From the NCBI RefSeq assembly GCF_947507565.1, contig NC_089183.1:1178001-1242000 (forward strand): DNA of 64,000 nt. Reading direction: 5' to 3'. Position 1 is the stretch's first letter; each line of letters starts with the position of its first letter. A model generated the notes under the pieces. It saw only the letters and a program-made list of their open reading frames with translations, did no database searches and was not told where the DNA came from. A program made the translations under genes and the position numbers. Positions 1-12,002 of the stretch are shown here, in pieces. The DNA is from Oscarella lobularis. Lineage: Eukaryota; Porifera; Homoscleromorpha; Homosclerophorida; Oscarellidae.

Positions 1-950
1 ACTTTTTACCGCAGCACTTGTTTCTGTGTATGTTCTTCGTGTATACTAGAATGTAAAGCTCTTTGCTGGACTCTCATAGGAGGAGGCTTTTCGTTTTCAA
101 ACTCCTGTCAGTGCAGCAGATTCTCTCGTCCCACTGCTAGAGCTTTTTACTAGACTTTTGTTGTAGAAAATGTTGTCTGTATTCTGTCGACTTATTGCCG
201 GGCTTTTTTCTGGGGACACAGGTATTGCTTGCTGCTTGAATGCTGGGCTTCCTACATACTAGATGTATCCCAGCGAAATTAGGAAGTCAACGTTTGCTTC
301 GAGTAGAAGCATAGCTAGACGTTCCATACTTTCGCACATGCATACGTTATCCAGAGGTATGAGTTGATGTCCAGTAAAAGTGCACATGTTAGGTAAAAGT
401 ACGGATCAGAAATTTGTTGGACAGAAGAATGAGGAGAAGCATGGAAAGAGAAGTCGGGCAGGCGCTAGGGTCGAAGCTATGAGTAGACGCTCTAAAACAT
501 CCACCCGACACTGTATCTAGAAATACAAAGAGACGTTTCAGGTAATAAATTGATGTTCTGCGTTAATGTTTGAGAGCAAAAGTATGAGTCAGCGTCCTTA
601 TTTTTCACTTAAGCATCTCCGCAAAGAACATCGATCCATACATACAAACGTCTACTCGTATTTTCTGGATAAGTACAGGCGAGATGAATGGAACATTCAC
701 CCAAACTCGTACCGAAGCGTCGGCCAAACACCGTCTTCCCCTACTTCAACTCACGCCTCTACCGCAATCAATACTGACCCCATACTTCCACCTAAGCACG
801 TACCTAATACCAAAACATCGACTCACAAACAGCTACCCACACTTCTAGATAAAACATGGGCGGACTGTCGGAAGCATTTAACTATACATCAAACATTGAC
901 TGCCTCATGTCTCTATTTTTAGCCCGGACTTTCTTTAGGTGCTATTTTTC
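1..950. other. Gene-poor stretch, no supported gene
   Basis: I see no convincing gene. A 118-codon open frame (566-922, +) is low-complexity (Ser/Thr/His/Pro-rich), with no signal peptide, domain or splice context. Short AT-rich motifs recur loosely, which suggests old decayed tandem repeats, but I could not define a unit. Confidence 0.5.
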
Positions 951-1073
951 CTGAGCTCTACTGCGCTATCTAGACTTTACTCTTGTTAATTTGAAGCCAG
1001 GTGCTCGGCTCCTGTGCTCTACTGTGCTATGATAAATCCGTCTGGACTCTTGTTATTTGAAGCCAGTTGCTTC
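951..1073. repeat. Two-copy ~60 bp tandem repeat
   Basis: Two adjacent diverged copies of about 60 bp. Each runs from a GCTCTACTG(C/T)GCTAT motif through ACTCTTGTTA to TTTGAAGCCAG(G/T)TGCT. Non-coding. Confidence 0.6.
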
Positions 1074-1220
1074 GCACGTAGTCTTGATTATGTCGTTCTC
1101 AGAGTCGTAGTCAATCGCTTATAGGTCGGTGGGCGTGAGATTGTGCTTGCTTTGTGTGTCGTTCAATGAGAGAGGTGGCGTCTGTTTGCTTATATCTTTC
1201 AGGGGCTCTCTGAAAAAGCT

Positions 1221-1990
1221 TTTCTTTCTTCAGGCCAGCTGCAACGACCACTTACACTATTATTACTGAACATTTCTCCATTTAGACCACCAAAAATGCA
1301 TATAAAACTACAAAAAGGAGTAGAAAATAAATAAAACCAGTCATACAATGCAAGGTGCACGTGCACAAACGGACAATGCAAACGCGGGGACCCACATGTA
1401 TTATGATGGCTACGATTATGATGATATTGATGATAAATTTGAAGAAATTGATAAACATTGATGAATTTGAAAACATTGATGATGAAATTGATAATATGGG
1501 GACGGTTAGCGGGTCGAAAAGGTGTTGCATGAATTAGCAAAAAATGTAGGACCCCTAATGCACACGTCTCTTCCAGTGGACGGCTTCCTATATGATTAGC
1601 TTCCTTAAATGCACTGGGCTTCACTACCTATTGTGACGTCACGCGTTAATCCGAACCACGTGGCCACAACGAGCGGCTTTTCCTCTCTAACTACAACGGG
1701 TGCTATAAGAGCCGCTCGCCAGACAAACATCTTAATCTATATAGGGAAAAATCTAGAAAGGGTCGATTAGCTAGTTTAGATATTAGTCCTAACTATCGTG
1801 ATGCATGGGCGGGATGCGCTTGGGGGCCCGCGGCCTAAGGGTTCAGACACTCACCCACACGTACAAACAAACAAGTAAACAATCACAAAACGACGCTTGT
1901 GTATGACTAAAGAATCGGGGCTACAAAAAATCCCGGCTTGCCTGTGATGTTGATCTTGACAGACTCGACTTGGACTTTCTGACGTCACGT
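1221..1990. repeat. Dispersed ~800 bp repeat, copy 1
   Basis: Shares ordered blocks with 2160-2990: TTCTTTCTTCAGGCC at the left, CCACTTACACTA, a GATATTGATGA-rich simple-sequence core (about 1405-1500), GGGACGGTTAGCGGGTCG, a GAGCGGCT...GCCGCTCGC inverted pair, TCGTGATGC(A/G)TGGG, and ATCCCGGCTTGCCTG at the right. No coding potential. The nature of the element is unknown: it could be a decayed transposon or a large satellite monomer. Confidence 0.7.
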
Positions 1991-2159
1991 GAGCTTTCGC
2001 TTTCTTGGTGCTTGAGTAGTGACTGAGAGAAAACCGATTATTAAAAATTCTAATAATAAAATATACATGCTATATATAATATGCATACATACATGCTTTC
2101 CATTGTGTTCTTCCAAAAAATGTCGCCGTCCAAGGCAACCATTCCCAGCCCAGTCAGTC

Positions 2160-2990
2160 TTCTTTCTTCAGGCCCTCTTCTCCAAGGGCCACTTACACTA
2201 ACGTTACTTTTTTCTCACATTTTGACTACAAAAAATTGATCAAACTACAAAAAAGGCAGAAACTACAAAAGACCAAATAATTAATTCTATATTAGATGCA
2301 CGTACACAGGTAAATGCACACGCGGGGGCCCATATCCCTCCCACCCACTACGATTATTGATGATATTGATGAAAAATGGATGTTGTTGATATTAACGATA
2401 TTGATGAAAAAATTGATGTTGTTGATGTTGACGATATTGATGAAATTGTTCTTGTTGAAATTGAAAAATTGTTGATATTGAAATTGATGAAAATGATGAT
2501 ATAGGGACGGTTAGCGGGTCGGAAAGGTGTTGCACGAATTAGCAAAAATGTAGGACCCTTAATGGACTCGTTTCCAATGGACGGCTTCCTATAGTCTACG
2601 TTTAGCTTCCTAAATGCGCCGAGCTTGCTAACCTAGTGTGACGCACGTGCACAGCGTCACGCGAGCGGCCAACCTCTAACTACAAAAGTCGCTTACAAGA
2701 GCCGCTCGCGAAAGACGAACAAGACAAACGAACGAACGCGAGACACAAACAAAGACGCATACGAACAACGAGAACGGACAAACTCGAAAAGGGGCCGATT
2801 ACCGTTTAGAAATTAGCTATCTATCGTGATGCGTGGGTGGGATGCGCCTGGGGGCCCCGGCCTACGGGTTTTTCACACGCACCCACACTCGAGCAACAAC
2901 ACGCATGGAAAAAAAACGCGAGCGAAACGGGAGCTACAAAATCCCGGCTTGCCTGCGCCTTCGACCGCTCGACGAGATTTTGGTTCTCGG
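2160..2990. repeat. Dispersed ~800 bp repeat, copy 2
   Basis: Second copy of the repeat at 1221-1990, in the same orientation and with the same block order. Its GATATTGATGAAAAA simple-sequence core is longer (about 2355-2500). The offset between matching blocks grows from about 940 to 1030 bp along the unit, so the copies differ by indels. Confidence 0.7.
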
Positions 2991-3987
2991 CCCCGCGTCG
3001 ATCCGACAATCGAGTTCGCACGCGAACGAGCTAAAGATCGTGAAAATCGCGGAAGGCAGTCGATAGAAGCGCGTTGCGCCTACCGTTTCGCGCAGTCGGC
3101 TTCGTGAAATCGCTCCCCGCGCGCTTGATTCGTCGATATCGAAGCCTAATACATCGATTCATCGTTCAATGGAAGAAAAGCGAGTACGATTGATCCGCTT
3201 ACCGCGTCGCGCGATCGTGGCTGCGTCGTCTCGCCACGTTGTCCGGCGGAATGAGTCCGAACAAGCGCCGTCGGGGTCGTGTGTGCGCGAATGAGAGTTT
3301 CGAGCTCTGCGCGTGAAAGCTGTGCGTTCGAGGTCTCTCGCTTTCGACAAATGGGATCGCGAGCTGGCGTCCCGTGGCTTCGCGTTTGGCATGTGCGAGT
3401 GATTCGATTAGCTAATAATAGCCAAACTGAAAATGTTAGCTGTCAACAGCGTCATCGCCGCGTCGCGGGATCGCAGACGATGGGGCTTGCAGCGATTTGA
3501 CGATGCGCGCCTCTGCTTAGACCACCTGGAAACGTTACGCGAGCGAGCCTGCACGCTCTTACTGTGCGCAAAAAATAGGCAATAAATCACGTGAGAAGTC
3601 ACGCGAACAAGTATTTATTATACACGATCTGTGCATGTAGTACGCACACGTCACACGGTTACGTCATTATAGCCTAAGACAAATGAGGGGCCTATATGGT
3701 GTCACGTCACGACATCATGACGACATATCAATTCCGAAGGCCACGTAAAAGCATCTGCCAGAGATTCAATGCATCTAAACCTAAATCAGTAAAGAAAACG
3801 TGGGTACGCACAATATATAATAAATATATTTACCCATGAGGCTGTGATATTAGGAACATAATTTCAGTAGCACTCTTAGTCCAGAAACTGGCAACAGGCT
3901 ATAGAATCATGTATAATTAATATTGATATAGACGGCTAATGAAGGTGTTTCTACATCTTCTCATAGTCCTCCAGGTTGCTGCATCTT
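2991..3987. other. No gene seen
   Basis: CpG-rich on the left (to about 3550), AT-rich afterwards. All open frames are short and overlap one another in several frames. I see no domain, signal peptide or splice-supported exon. Confidence 0.5.
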
Positions 3988-5262
3988 GACGCGGATAGCG
4001 TCGCAGATCCACCTTAAATTTAATTTTAAAAATTAGAAAATTTCATGCAAACTACAGCTGACTGTGGTCTCGTTCTTACGCAAGTCCCCTCCCCGTCAGA
4101 TGGTGCGGGTTTATCCTCCCAGGCGGGAGTAGAAACCGGCTGCAACGATCAGCAAACAAATTAACTCAATTGATCGAACAATGCTTAGGCTCACCCTCAT
4201 CGCCTCTCCGTCTGCCCTCTGCTACGGCGGTCACCACGCCAACGTCATGAAAGATCATCTGAGTGGAGACACTAACGTGCTGTAATGAACATTTTGAACC
4301 GCATATGATATCGCCGCCCAAGCGCCCCGATCGTGATGCGCCCTTTTATCCTGCGTGTTTCACCTGCTGCAGTGAATCATTTCTGCTCTGAGAATCCGTG
4401 GTGGAAGCTTTGGTGGTTGCACACACCCTATCAGCCCATGCATTCGTTGTTTTTTTGTTTCTGCGGAGTGCGGAGCTGAGAAGCCAATCATGGTCTCGGG
4501 AGACATTGTTGCATGTTTCTTTGTGTGCGCGTGAGTGTGTGTGCATAAAATTGTCGAAATCATTCTTGCATCAGAATTTGCCACGTCTCGATCCGATTGC
4601 GTACAAAGAGCGACTCTATATCCTTATCAATATAACACGTGACGCGTCATGAAAACTAGATTTTCATGCGCTATAAAGATTATAAGAGCGAGAGCTGTCC
4701 GTGCGTTCTTGGAGGAATCGCGTGCTGCCTGCCGTGCCGTGCCCCATTCCTGCTTACCTCCTTTTTTCGCACTTCAGCAGAAAAAATAGGACTACTGTAT
4801 AGGTGGTGAGACTTGTGGATGCAAAGTACCAAAGTACGCTCTTCTTGCTTACTTCAGAAGAAGCAAATGCACGAGTGTCAGCGCGTGGCGCTACGCTCAC
4901 GCTCCATACTAGCTCTTGTGCGCAAAATGATTCGCCCGCCTCAAACAGATTGGCGTCACTTCAGAAAGAAGTGCCAACAACATTAACATATTAGAGATAT
5001 TCTTCGAGGCGGAAACACGCCGTGACACATAAGCAGCGCGAGTAGCTCTTTCTCTTCATTCCACCGCGTCGCAACAAACCGAACATGTACAAGTACATTC
5101 TCGTCGTCTCTCTTGCTGCAATTTGCCTCGGCGCCACCTTCGCCAAAGATAATCAGACCGAGCAAAGTCTACGCTGCGTTTCTTCGGGACGTTGCTGCTA
5201 CTCTACCTACAAAGCCTGCGAAGAAGTGTATCCCAAAATGCCACGATGCGAAGATTGCTGTG
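3988..5262. repeat. Segmental duplication with peptide gene, copy A
   Basis: Matches 10654-12002 over more than 1 kb, with an extra ~100 bp in the other copy near 11060-11160. It carries the 5-prime flank and first part of the ten-cysteine peptide gene. The first 83 bp (3988-4070) lies in the opposite orientation to its counterpart (10654-10736), while the rest is colinear. A shorter related segment accompanies the peptide copy at 6305. A piece of the same flank (around TGTCCGTGCGTTCTTGGA) also recurs at about 7115-7170 and 15590-15640. Confidence 0.85.
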
Positions 5263-5336
5263 GTGAACGCTTCGGACGTTGCAACGGTTTCGGCCCACCT
5301 CCCGTGACTTGCGTCTGCGGAGTAGATCTACTGTGA
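5085..5336 (+). CDS. Small secreted ten-cysteine peptide
   Basis: Single-exon ORF of 83 aa. An N-terminal hydrophobic signal (residues 1-20, ending ...GATFA) precedes a mature part with ten cysteines spaced C-x5-CC-x6-C-x9-C-x2-CC-x6-C-x9-C-x-C, compatible with five disulfides. No family could be named. Size, signal and cysteine density resemble secreted defence-type or toxin-like disulfide peptides, but that is inference from shape only. The start is supported because the same ATG, signal sequence and upstream ~80 bp are conserved in two further copies (6305 and 11821), both disrupted. This is the only intact copy in the window. Confidence 0.75.
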   Translation: MYKYILVVSLAAICLGATFAKDNQTEQSLRCVSSGRCCYSTYKACEEVYPKMPRCEDCCGERFGRCNGFGPPPVTCVCGVDLL

Positions 5337-6304
5337 CAAAGACCCGAGGACTCTCTGACTAAGCCTGTGCATGTGTCGTCTTTGTAGATGTTGTGTTGTT
5401 GTTATTTTTTTGTTGTTATCTTGAAAATGAAAGTCTTTGCATGAGAATTTGCCGGGTCTCCGACAGAGGAGGAAGAGCAACTCCCCTTATATTTGGCATC
5501 GTTTTAACTACTATACCGGGTGGAGAGACTTAGCAACGTTGGCTTTCAAGACAAGGCGGATTGGAGCTAGCTGGCGTCTCTTCGAAACTCGACATCCTTT
5601 TCTATCGCTTCAAAAGCAGAAGATAAAAGATGACTCGCGAACATCCGTTTCATCAATCACCCACGCGACTAGGCAGCTGACGTAGCCGTTTTTTCGATCA
5701 CGAGACGAGGTGGATCTTTTGGTCGACTACTAGTACATTTTGCGCGTGATGAAACAGAAGTATTACCTCTCACCCTATCCTAAAGCATCAGATGGAGTAC
5801 GTTCTCATTTCCCGAAGATAGAGCAAACCATCCCTCGGCGTCCTTTTTTCCCCCGCCTTTTTCTAGCCAAGCGACCACACATGACTGCAATTTGCACGTG
5901 CAGCGCAGGACTGGGGAGTTCGGCGCAATTGTGGATGCAGAGTACGTTCTTTTTTGCTCATGCGCCAGTTTCAGCGTGCTGCAGGCTGGCTACAGTAGTT
6001 CTCTTACCTAACGAGTGCTTTGCATGCATGGGAATAAAACAGATCATTGCCACTTGTTGATGCAGATCTGCCCTTCTTGCTTACATCAGAAGCAGCAAAA
6101 TGCACGAGCGTCAGCGCGTGGCGCAAACGCTCACGCTCCGGACTGGCTCTTGTGTGTGGCGAATGATTTGACCGCCTCGAACAGATCAGCGTCGCTTCCG
6201 TGAGAAGAGCGTCACCTATCTTTCGAGGCGGAAACTCGTCGTGGCACATAAGCAACGCGAGTAGCTCTTTCTTCTCATTCTACCGTCGCGACAAACCGAA
6301 TAAT

Positions 6305-6607
6305 ATGTACAAGTTCATTCTGGTCGTCTCTCTTGCTGCCCTTTGACTTGGAGCCAATTTCGCCAAAGATAATCAGACCGATCAAAGTCCGCGCTGCGCC
6401 CCTTCGGGAACTCGGTGCTGCTTATCTGGCTTCGACCTCTGCAATTCAGTGTTTCCCGAAATGCCGCTAAGCAGCGATTGCTGTGGTGAAAGATTCGGAC
6501 GATTCGGACATTGTACCGTTCTCGGCCCTCAGCAACCCGTGACTTGCCACTGCGGAGAAATGAGAAGATGGCCCGAGGATTGTCTTCTACGTCACACGTG
6601 CATGTGA
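6305..6607 (+). pseudogene. Ten-cysteine peptide paralogue with premature stop
   Basis: Homologous to the gene at 5085, including the upstream GAGGCGGAAAC...AGCAACGCGAGTAGCTCTTTCT flank and downstream sequence. The frame stays open for 100 codons except for one TGA at codon 14 (6344-6346), inside the signal peptide. The TGA replaces a Cys codon of the intact copy. Most mature cysteines are kept; one (Pro-Arg-Cys in the intact copy) is changed to Ser, and the C-terminus is extended. A single nonsense change in an otherwise conserved frame suggests recent inactivation or a base-call error. Confidence 0.75.
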
Positions 6608-6699
6608 CGTCTCTGTCGTTGTCGTTGTTGAAATGAAAGCATTTGCATGAGAATTTGCCGGGTTTCCGAGAGCGTAGGAAGACTAACTCCTCCTCCTCT

Positions 6700-9222
6700 A
6701 TTCGGCATCGTTTTAATTAATTAAAAAAATACGACTGGGGGGAGAGACTTCATGGCTCAATCTCTATTTTAGCGAGGTCGGCTCTAAAGTCAAGTCGGAT
6801 TAGAGCTAGCTGGCGTCTTCGAAACTCGACATCCCTTTCTATCGCTTCAAGCAAGGTGACTCTTCCGTTTCATTCATCATTGCACCGACGGGACTACGCA
6901 GCTGACGGTAGCCGGACTGCAGCTGACTGCATGTGGTCGACTACTCATAACTGTAATTGTATCGTGAAACAGAAGTATATTTGATGGCTCTTGCGCACGT
7001 CCTTTTTCTGTGCTCATCTACCAGCACGAGTGTCGGCGTACCGCAGGCTGACCGGGCGGTGGTATCAATGCTCTTGAGTTTGCATGTAAGTGGTGCACGA
7101 GACGGTAGGAGCATATCTTAGTTGAAGATCATGAGAGCGCGAAACGTCCGTGCGTTCCCGGCGGGAGAACTGCGCGCTGCAATGGTCAGTCGAATAAAGT
7201 ATATATACAGTGTTTATATATATTTAAATTTTTTGTGGGCTTTGCATTTAGAACAGAGGGAGAATAGGTTTCCTGACAACGTAGCACTTTTTTTCATCCT
7301 TTTACTACTATTTTTATCGCTATTCTATTGTTATACAAGTGGTAATACTAGTTGATCGAAACCTGTCTCAAAGCCGGTTTGCGAGGACGTCGTCATATCC
7401 TCCAACTCAGCTTGACTTCACGCGTCTCGCACGTTTTGAGCAAATGGCGCACAAAAATATTGTAAAGAACTACAGACAGGTGAAGAGAGAAAAGATGAAG
7501 AATTCATGTGCTATAAGACGCTTCTTTGGTAGGTAGGTGTATAGTTGCGGTTATGAACCTTGAAAAAGTCATAGCTGCTCACAAAGTAAATTGACCAAGA
7601 TTTTCTTCAAGCTGTGTCGGGTTCCTCGCGCGGGGCCTCGATCCAATAATCGAAGGTCCGCCATTTCGAAAAGACGCCGGCGCTACGGTACTATCTTTCG
7701 CCTCTCGACGAGTGCGATCCCGCGAGCAAGTAAAGCAGAAATACCGAAGCACGTCCGAAGCATCGAAGCATCTGCTTAAAAGCACAGCTAGTGACGTTCT
7801 TGCGCGAAGGGAACAGCACAATTCCACTGTACCGGTTCGAATCGAACTTTGGGAGACCGAGTGTTCCTCAGTCGCGTACAGCTATACGCGGGTTACGAGA
7901 AAGACCATGCATTTTTCGGCTGCGACAACGGGTCGCTTCGAGGTACGCCAATGCCTACACCTGCTTGCCTTGTAGAAAGTTTGTGCTTGTTTAGGATGCC
8001 GCAAAGCAAAGGATGGCTTTGCTAAGCGGAGATGACCTGGGGAGAGAATTGTTCGAAGCTGAAGGGAATCCCGGATGCTCACCAAAAGACTGCGACTTGC
8101 CGTACTGCAACGTACGCCTAGCTCCGTCCGTACGAACAGCTAGAACTGCTTTAGAAACAATTTAGGCTTCTGCAGTACTTGACTACTTGATCGGTGCAGT
8201 CGTTAGCATTGCACCTACTGAAACTCGAATAGCAGTTCCGTTACAGAGCCGGAAAAACTTTCAGTACTGTAGCAGTCTCTGGCACAACTGACGTTGCACA
8301 GCTAGGCGCCGACTTCAAATTGTTCATGAAGACTTTGAAGAGCTAAACGCGCGTGACCCGAAAGATGACACGTGCCCACAGGCAAACGCCGTTTTCAATG
8401 CCCCGAGTCGGTGACGAACGTTGCCTTGGGCGTCATGGCAGCGGAATGCCATCGCAAGTGCGTTCCGTATCATCCGAGACGTATTTCGGATCCCAATGCA
8501 TGCCCATGCAGACTGCATCATCCCAAGTGCTATGTGGATTTGTGAATCGATGCACGAACGAGTGGGGCGCCGATTTCTCGTAGGACCCGCGGCACTGTAA
8601 TGGAAGAACGACGCGGTTTCTATGTTGACGTAATAGAATCTTCTCATACCAGTTGAACACCATGCTGTGAGTGCATGTCTATCTAGATCTGAGTGTCTAG
8701 ATCTGGCACCCTTCTATCGATAGTCAATTAAATAAAGAATAACACCTCTCTCTGAGTTTAGCCAATGAGCTGCTAGAGGCGCAGACCCTGCGAATGTAAA
8801 CTACGTTGTTGACGTCAGTAGAACACTATCCTCTCTTATCAGTTGTCACTCCATCTGGCAGGCTCCTGTCAGTAGAAGGCAGCACGCCTGTTCGCCGCAC
8901 TTCGTCCACGTTACTAACGAAGTTGGTCCAACATGTAACCAAGAAAGGTTCTAACAGAAAGTTTCATGCAAGCGATATACAGTCAGCTACGCAATGGCGC
9001 TGTAATAACCTAAGATAACTTCTATTTACGGGTTGTTCGCGTGTGGCCGAGGTCGGTTCACGTTTGATTTGTATCTGCCAGCTGGCTAATTGAATGAGTG
9101 GAAAGTTGACCCACAGCTTAGAAGGAAGCCATCATGTGCCAGACAGACAGAGCACTCAGTTCAAATCCTATTAGGGAGATGTTGACCTTGACCAATAAAA
9201 TCATACCAACTACGTCATGTCC
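6700..9222. other. Intergenic, no supported gene
   Basis: Contains a relic of the peptide-gene flank (about 7115-7170) and scattered short ORFs in overlapping frames without domains. Around 8680-8710 there is a tiny direct repeat (CTAGATCTG twice). Nothing else is supported. Confidence 0.5.
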
Positions 9223-9269
9223 TTACCAAGGATCTACGCCCTATATCATAGGGCGTAGATCCTTGGTAA
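9223..9269. repeat. Perfect 22-bp inverted repeat (3-nt loop)
   Basis: The left arm (9223-9244) and right arm (9248-9269) are exact reverse complements, separated by ATC. It sits about 200 bp upstream of a broken secreted-protein gene. It could form a strong cruciform or RNA hairpin. The 3-nt loop is too tight for a typical miRNA precursor, so a recent foldback or replication-template-switch product is more likely. Confidence 0.9.
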
Positions 9270-9472
9270 CGAACGTTCACTACAAAATTTGAGTGTCTGC
9301 GAGAGAGGATTCAGTCTGCGCAGCTGCACGACAAACACAGACGTTCACCTCACCTTGCAAGATTCCGCGAAGATTTTCCAGTACGTTTGGATGGAGGCAT
9401 GCGGGGAGATTTAAAATTAGAATCCGAGCGTCTTGATTCTAATCTAGCTGTGTTCTAGTTTTGACAGAGGAA

Positions 9473-10035
9473 ATGGCTCGTTTTGTGGTTAATTGCTTCA
9501 TTGCTCTCGTATGGTTGGTTACTGTGTCAGAAGTAATCCCGAAACAGCGCGCAAACCATTAACACCTGTAACGAAATATTTCTGGTCTGCCCGAATTGGA
9601 TACTTCTGGTTCAAAGACAACGCAGCCATGTACTATCCAGTGGGCGGTTCTGAAGAAGAGATTCTGAAAGTGGGAAGCGGAAACGTCTCAAGCGGGAAAC
9701 AATTACATTCACTACATTCCCGGACCAGAGGCACCTGCTAACAAGGGAAGTGCGAAGTGGCTTTTCAACATATCGGCCCAGCCAAGCATTGCATGCGTAC
9801 TCACGCACTCCGAGGACGATGCACCAAGAACCGGAATTATTATTGCTACCGACTCCGGAAACGGATATACAAATTACTGGAGCGGAAATAAGGTGCCTAC
9901 ATTTGTTTTCCAAAGAATCGGAACAGAGACTGGCATTGTTGGTAACTGGGCGAATATGTTATATCCTGCCTTGATGCTGGTGACGACATGATCGCCGATG
10001 GAGATTACACTCATGGCAATAAAACCAGAGTGTGA
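9473..10035 (+). pseudogene. Unrecognised secreted protein with frame breaks
   Basis: The ATG at 9473 opens a clean signal peptide (about 20 hydrophobic residues) that reads to a stop at 9562. Protein-like sequence continues in other frames. About 9560-9690 contains WSARIGYFWFKDNAAMYY. About 9690-9970 contains YIHYIPGPEAPAN, KWLFNISAQP and TNYWSGNKVPTFVF. The last stretch reads DAGDDMIADGDYTHGNKTRV to a stop at 10033-10035. Each junction needs a one-base shift with no splice signals, so this looks like a single-exon gene with about three indels. I do not recognise the family. Even composition and conserved-looking Trp/Tyr/Gly patterns argue for former coding capacity. Confidence 0.5.
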
Positions 10036-10653
10036 GATGTGCATGCATGACTTCAAGCCGAAGAAGTCTGACAAAACTCTGAATGGTTTCTGTCTTCTTG
10101 CAATGTTTTATATGTTCGCTGCTGTAGGTTAATTCATGTATGCGTAAAAAGTTGGTGCATTGCGTAGATTTGTTGCAGCAGCTCCTCGTTCCATGCACCT
10201 GAGTTTTTACAAGGCAAAAATAGCTATTGCTTCGGGTTCAGCAACTCGTGTATACAACCATGCAATTAGTTTTCGGCCCTGGATCGGTGAAATAACGTTG
10301 CTTGTGTGGCAAGACTACGTGGCTGATTATCGGCACGACAGCGATCCCTGACCTGCATGTCTCACGACATCTGAACCCTATAACTAACTTTGTGTATAGC
10401 TGCATGAACTGATGATCACTACACGCAGAAAGCTTCTGGAACAAGTGCAGCGAATGAAGTAATTCATGTGCAGTTCGCGAAGGTCAGTTTATTGTGTAGG
10501 CGGAGCCTTCCATAATCTGAGGACGGATTCTTATCCTTTCCGCAGCTTCAACGGTGTGCGCCTTAGTATTGAGCCAGATCGCCTAAATGCCGCGGTTTTC
10601 TGAGATCGCACCAAAACAGCATCGGGGGAGACGCATATCGTTTATAAAGAACT
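10036..10653. other. No gene seen
   Basis: Short overlapping ORFs only; no domain or signal peptide. Confidence 0.5.
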
Positions 10654-12002
10654 AGACCACAGTCAGCTGTAGTTTGCATGAAATTTTCTAATTTTTAAAA
10701 TTATATTAAGGTTGGATCTACGACACTATCCGCGTCATTCTTACGCAATTCCCCTCCCCCCAGCGTCAGATGGTGCGGGTTTATCCTCCCAAGCAGGAGT
10801 ACAAACCGGCTGCAACAATCAGCAAACAAATTAACTCAATCGATCGAAGGCTCACCTTCATCACCTCTCCGTCTACCCTCTGCTACGGCGGTCACCACAC
10901 CAACGTCATGAAAGATCATCTGAGTGGAGACACTAACGTGCTGCGTGTAATGAACATTTTGAACCGCTTATGATACCGCCGCCCAAGCGCCCCGATCATG
11001 ATGCGCCCTTTTATCCTGCGTGTTTCACCTGTTGCAGTGAATCGTTTTTGCTCTGAGAATCTGTTTCGGCAATTGTGTTCGTGCTGCGCACAAGATTCGA
11101 AGAAGTTCATTTCTGCTAAGCTCGTGCAATGCTGTATTGCGGTGGTTGCTGTTGTGGAAGCTTTATTGGTGGTTGCACACACCCATTCGTTGGTTATTTG
11201 TTTCTGCGGAGTGCGGAGCTGAGAAGCCAATCATGGTCTCTGGAGACATTGTTGCATGTTTTTTTGTGTGCGCGTGGGTGTGCGTAAAATTGTCGAAATC
11301 ATTCTTGCATCAGAATTTGCCATGCACATCTCGATCCGATTGCGCATAAAGAGCGACTCCATATCCTTATCAATATAACACGTAACGCGTCATGAAAACT
11401 AGATTTTCATGCGCTATAAAGATTATAAGAGCGAGAGCTGTCCGTGCGTTCTTGGAGAAATTGCGTGCTGGATGCCGTGCCGTGCCCCATTCCTGCTTAC
11501 CTCCTTTTTCTGCAGAAAAAATAAGACTACTGTGGGTGGAGAGACTTGTGGACGCAAAGTACCAAAGTACGCTCTTCTTGCTTACTTCAGAAGAAGCAAA
11601 TGCACGAGTGTCAGCGCGTGGCGCTGCGCTCACTTCCATACTAGTACTATTAGCTCTTGTGCGCAGAATGATTCGCCCGCCTCAAACAGATTGGCGTCAC
11701 TTCAGAAAGAAGTGCCAACAACATTAATTAAGCATATTAGAGATTATCTTCGAGGGGGCAAACACACATGAGCAGCGCGAGTAGCTCTTTCTCTTCAGTC
11801 CACCGTCGCAAAAATCGAACATGTACAAGTTCATTCTCGTCGTCTCTCTTGCTGCAATTTGCCTCGGCGCCACCTTCGCCAAAAATAATCAGACCGAGCA
11901 AAGTTCACACATGCGCTTCTTCGGGACCTTGCTGCTACTCTACCTACAAAGCCTGCGAAGAAGTGTACCCCAAAATGCCGCGATGCGAAGATTGCTCGCA
12001 CG
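10654..12002. repeat. Segmental duplication with peptide gene, copy B
   Basis: Counterpart of 3988-5262. The leading 83 bp (10654-10736) is the reverse complement of 3988-4070, while everything to the right is in the same orientation. It carries a frameshifted copy of the ten-cysteine peptide gene and an extra ~100 bp near 11060-11160. Confidence 0.85.

Noticed and set aside
566-922. 118-codon ORF near the left end
   Set aside because: Low-complexity, no domain or signal, repeat-like surroundings.
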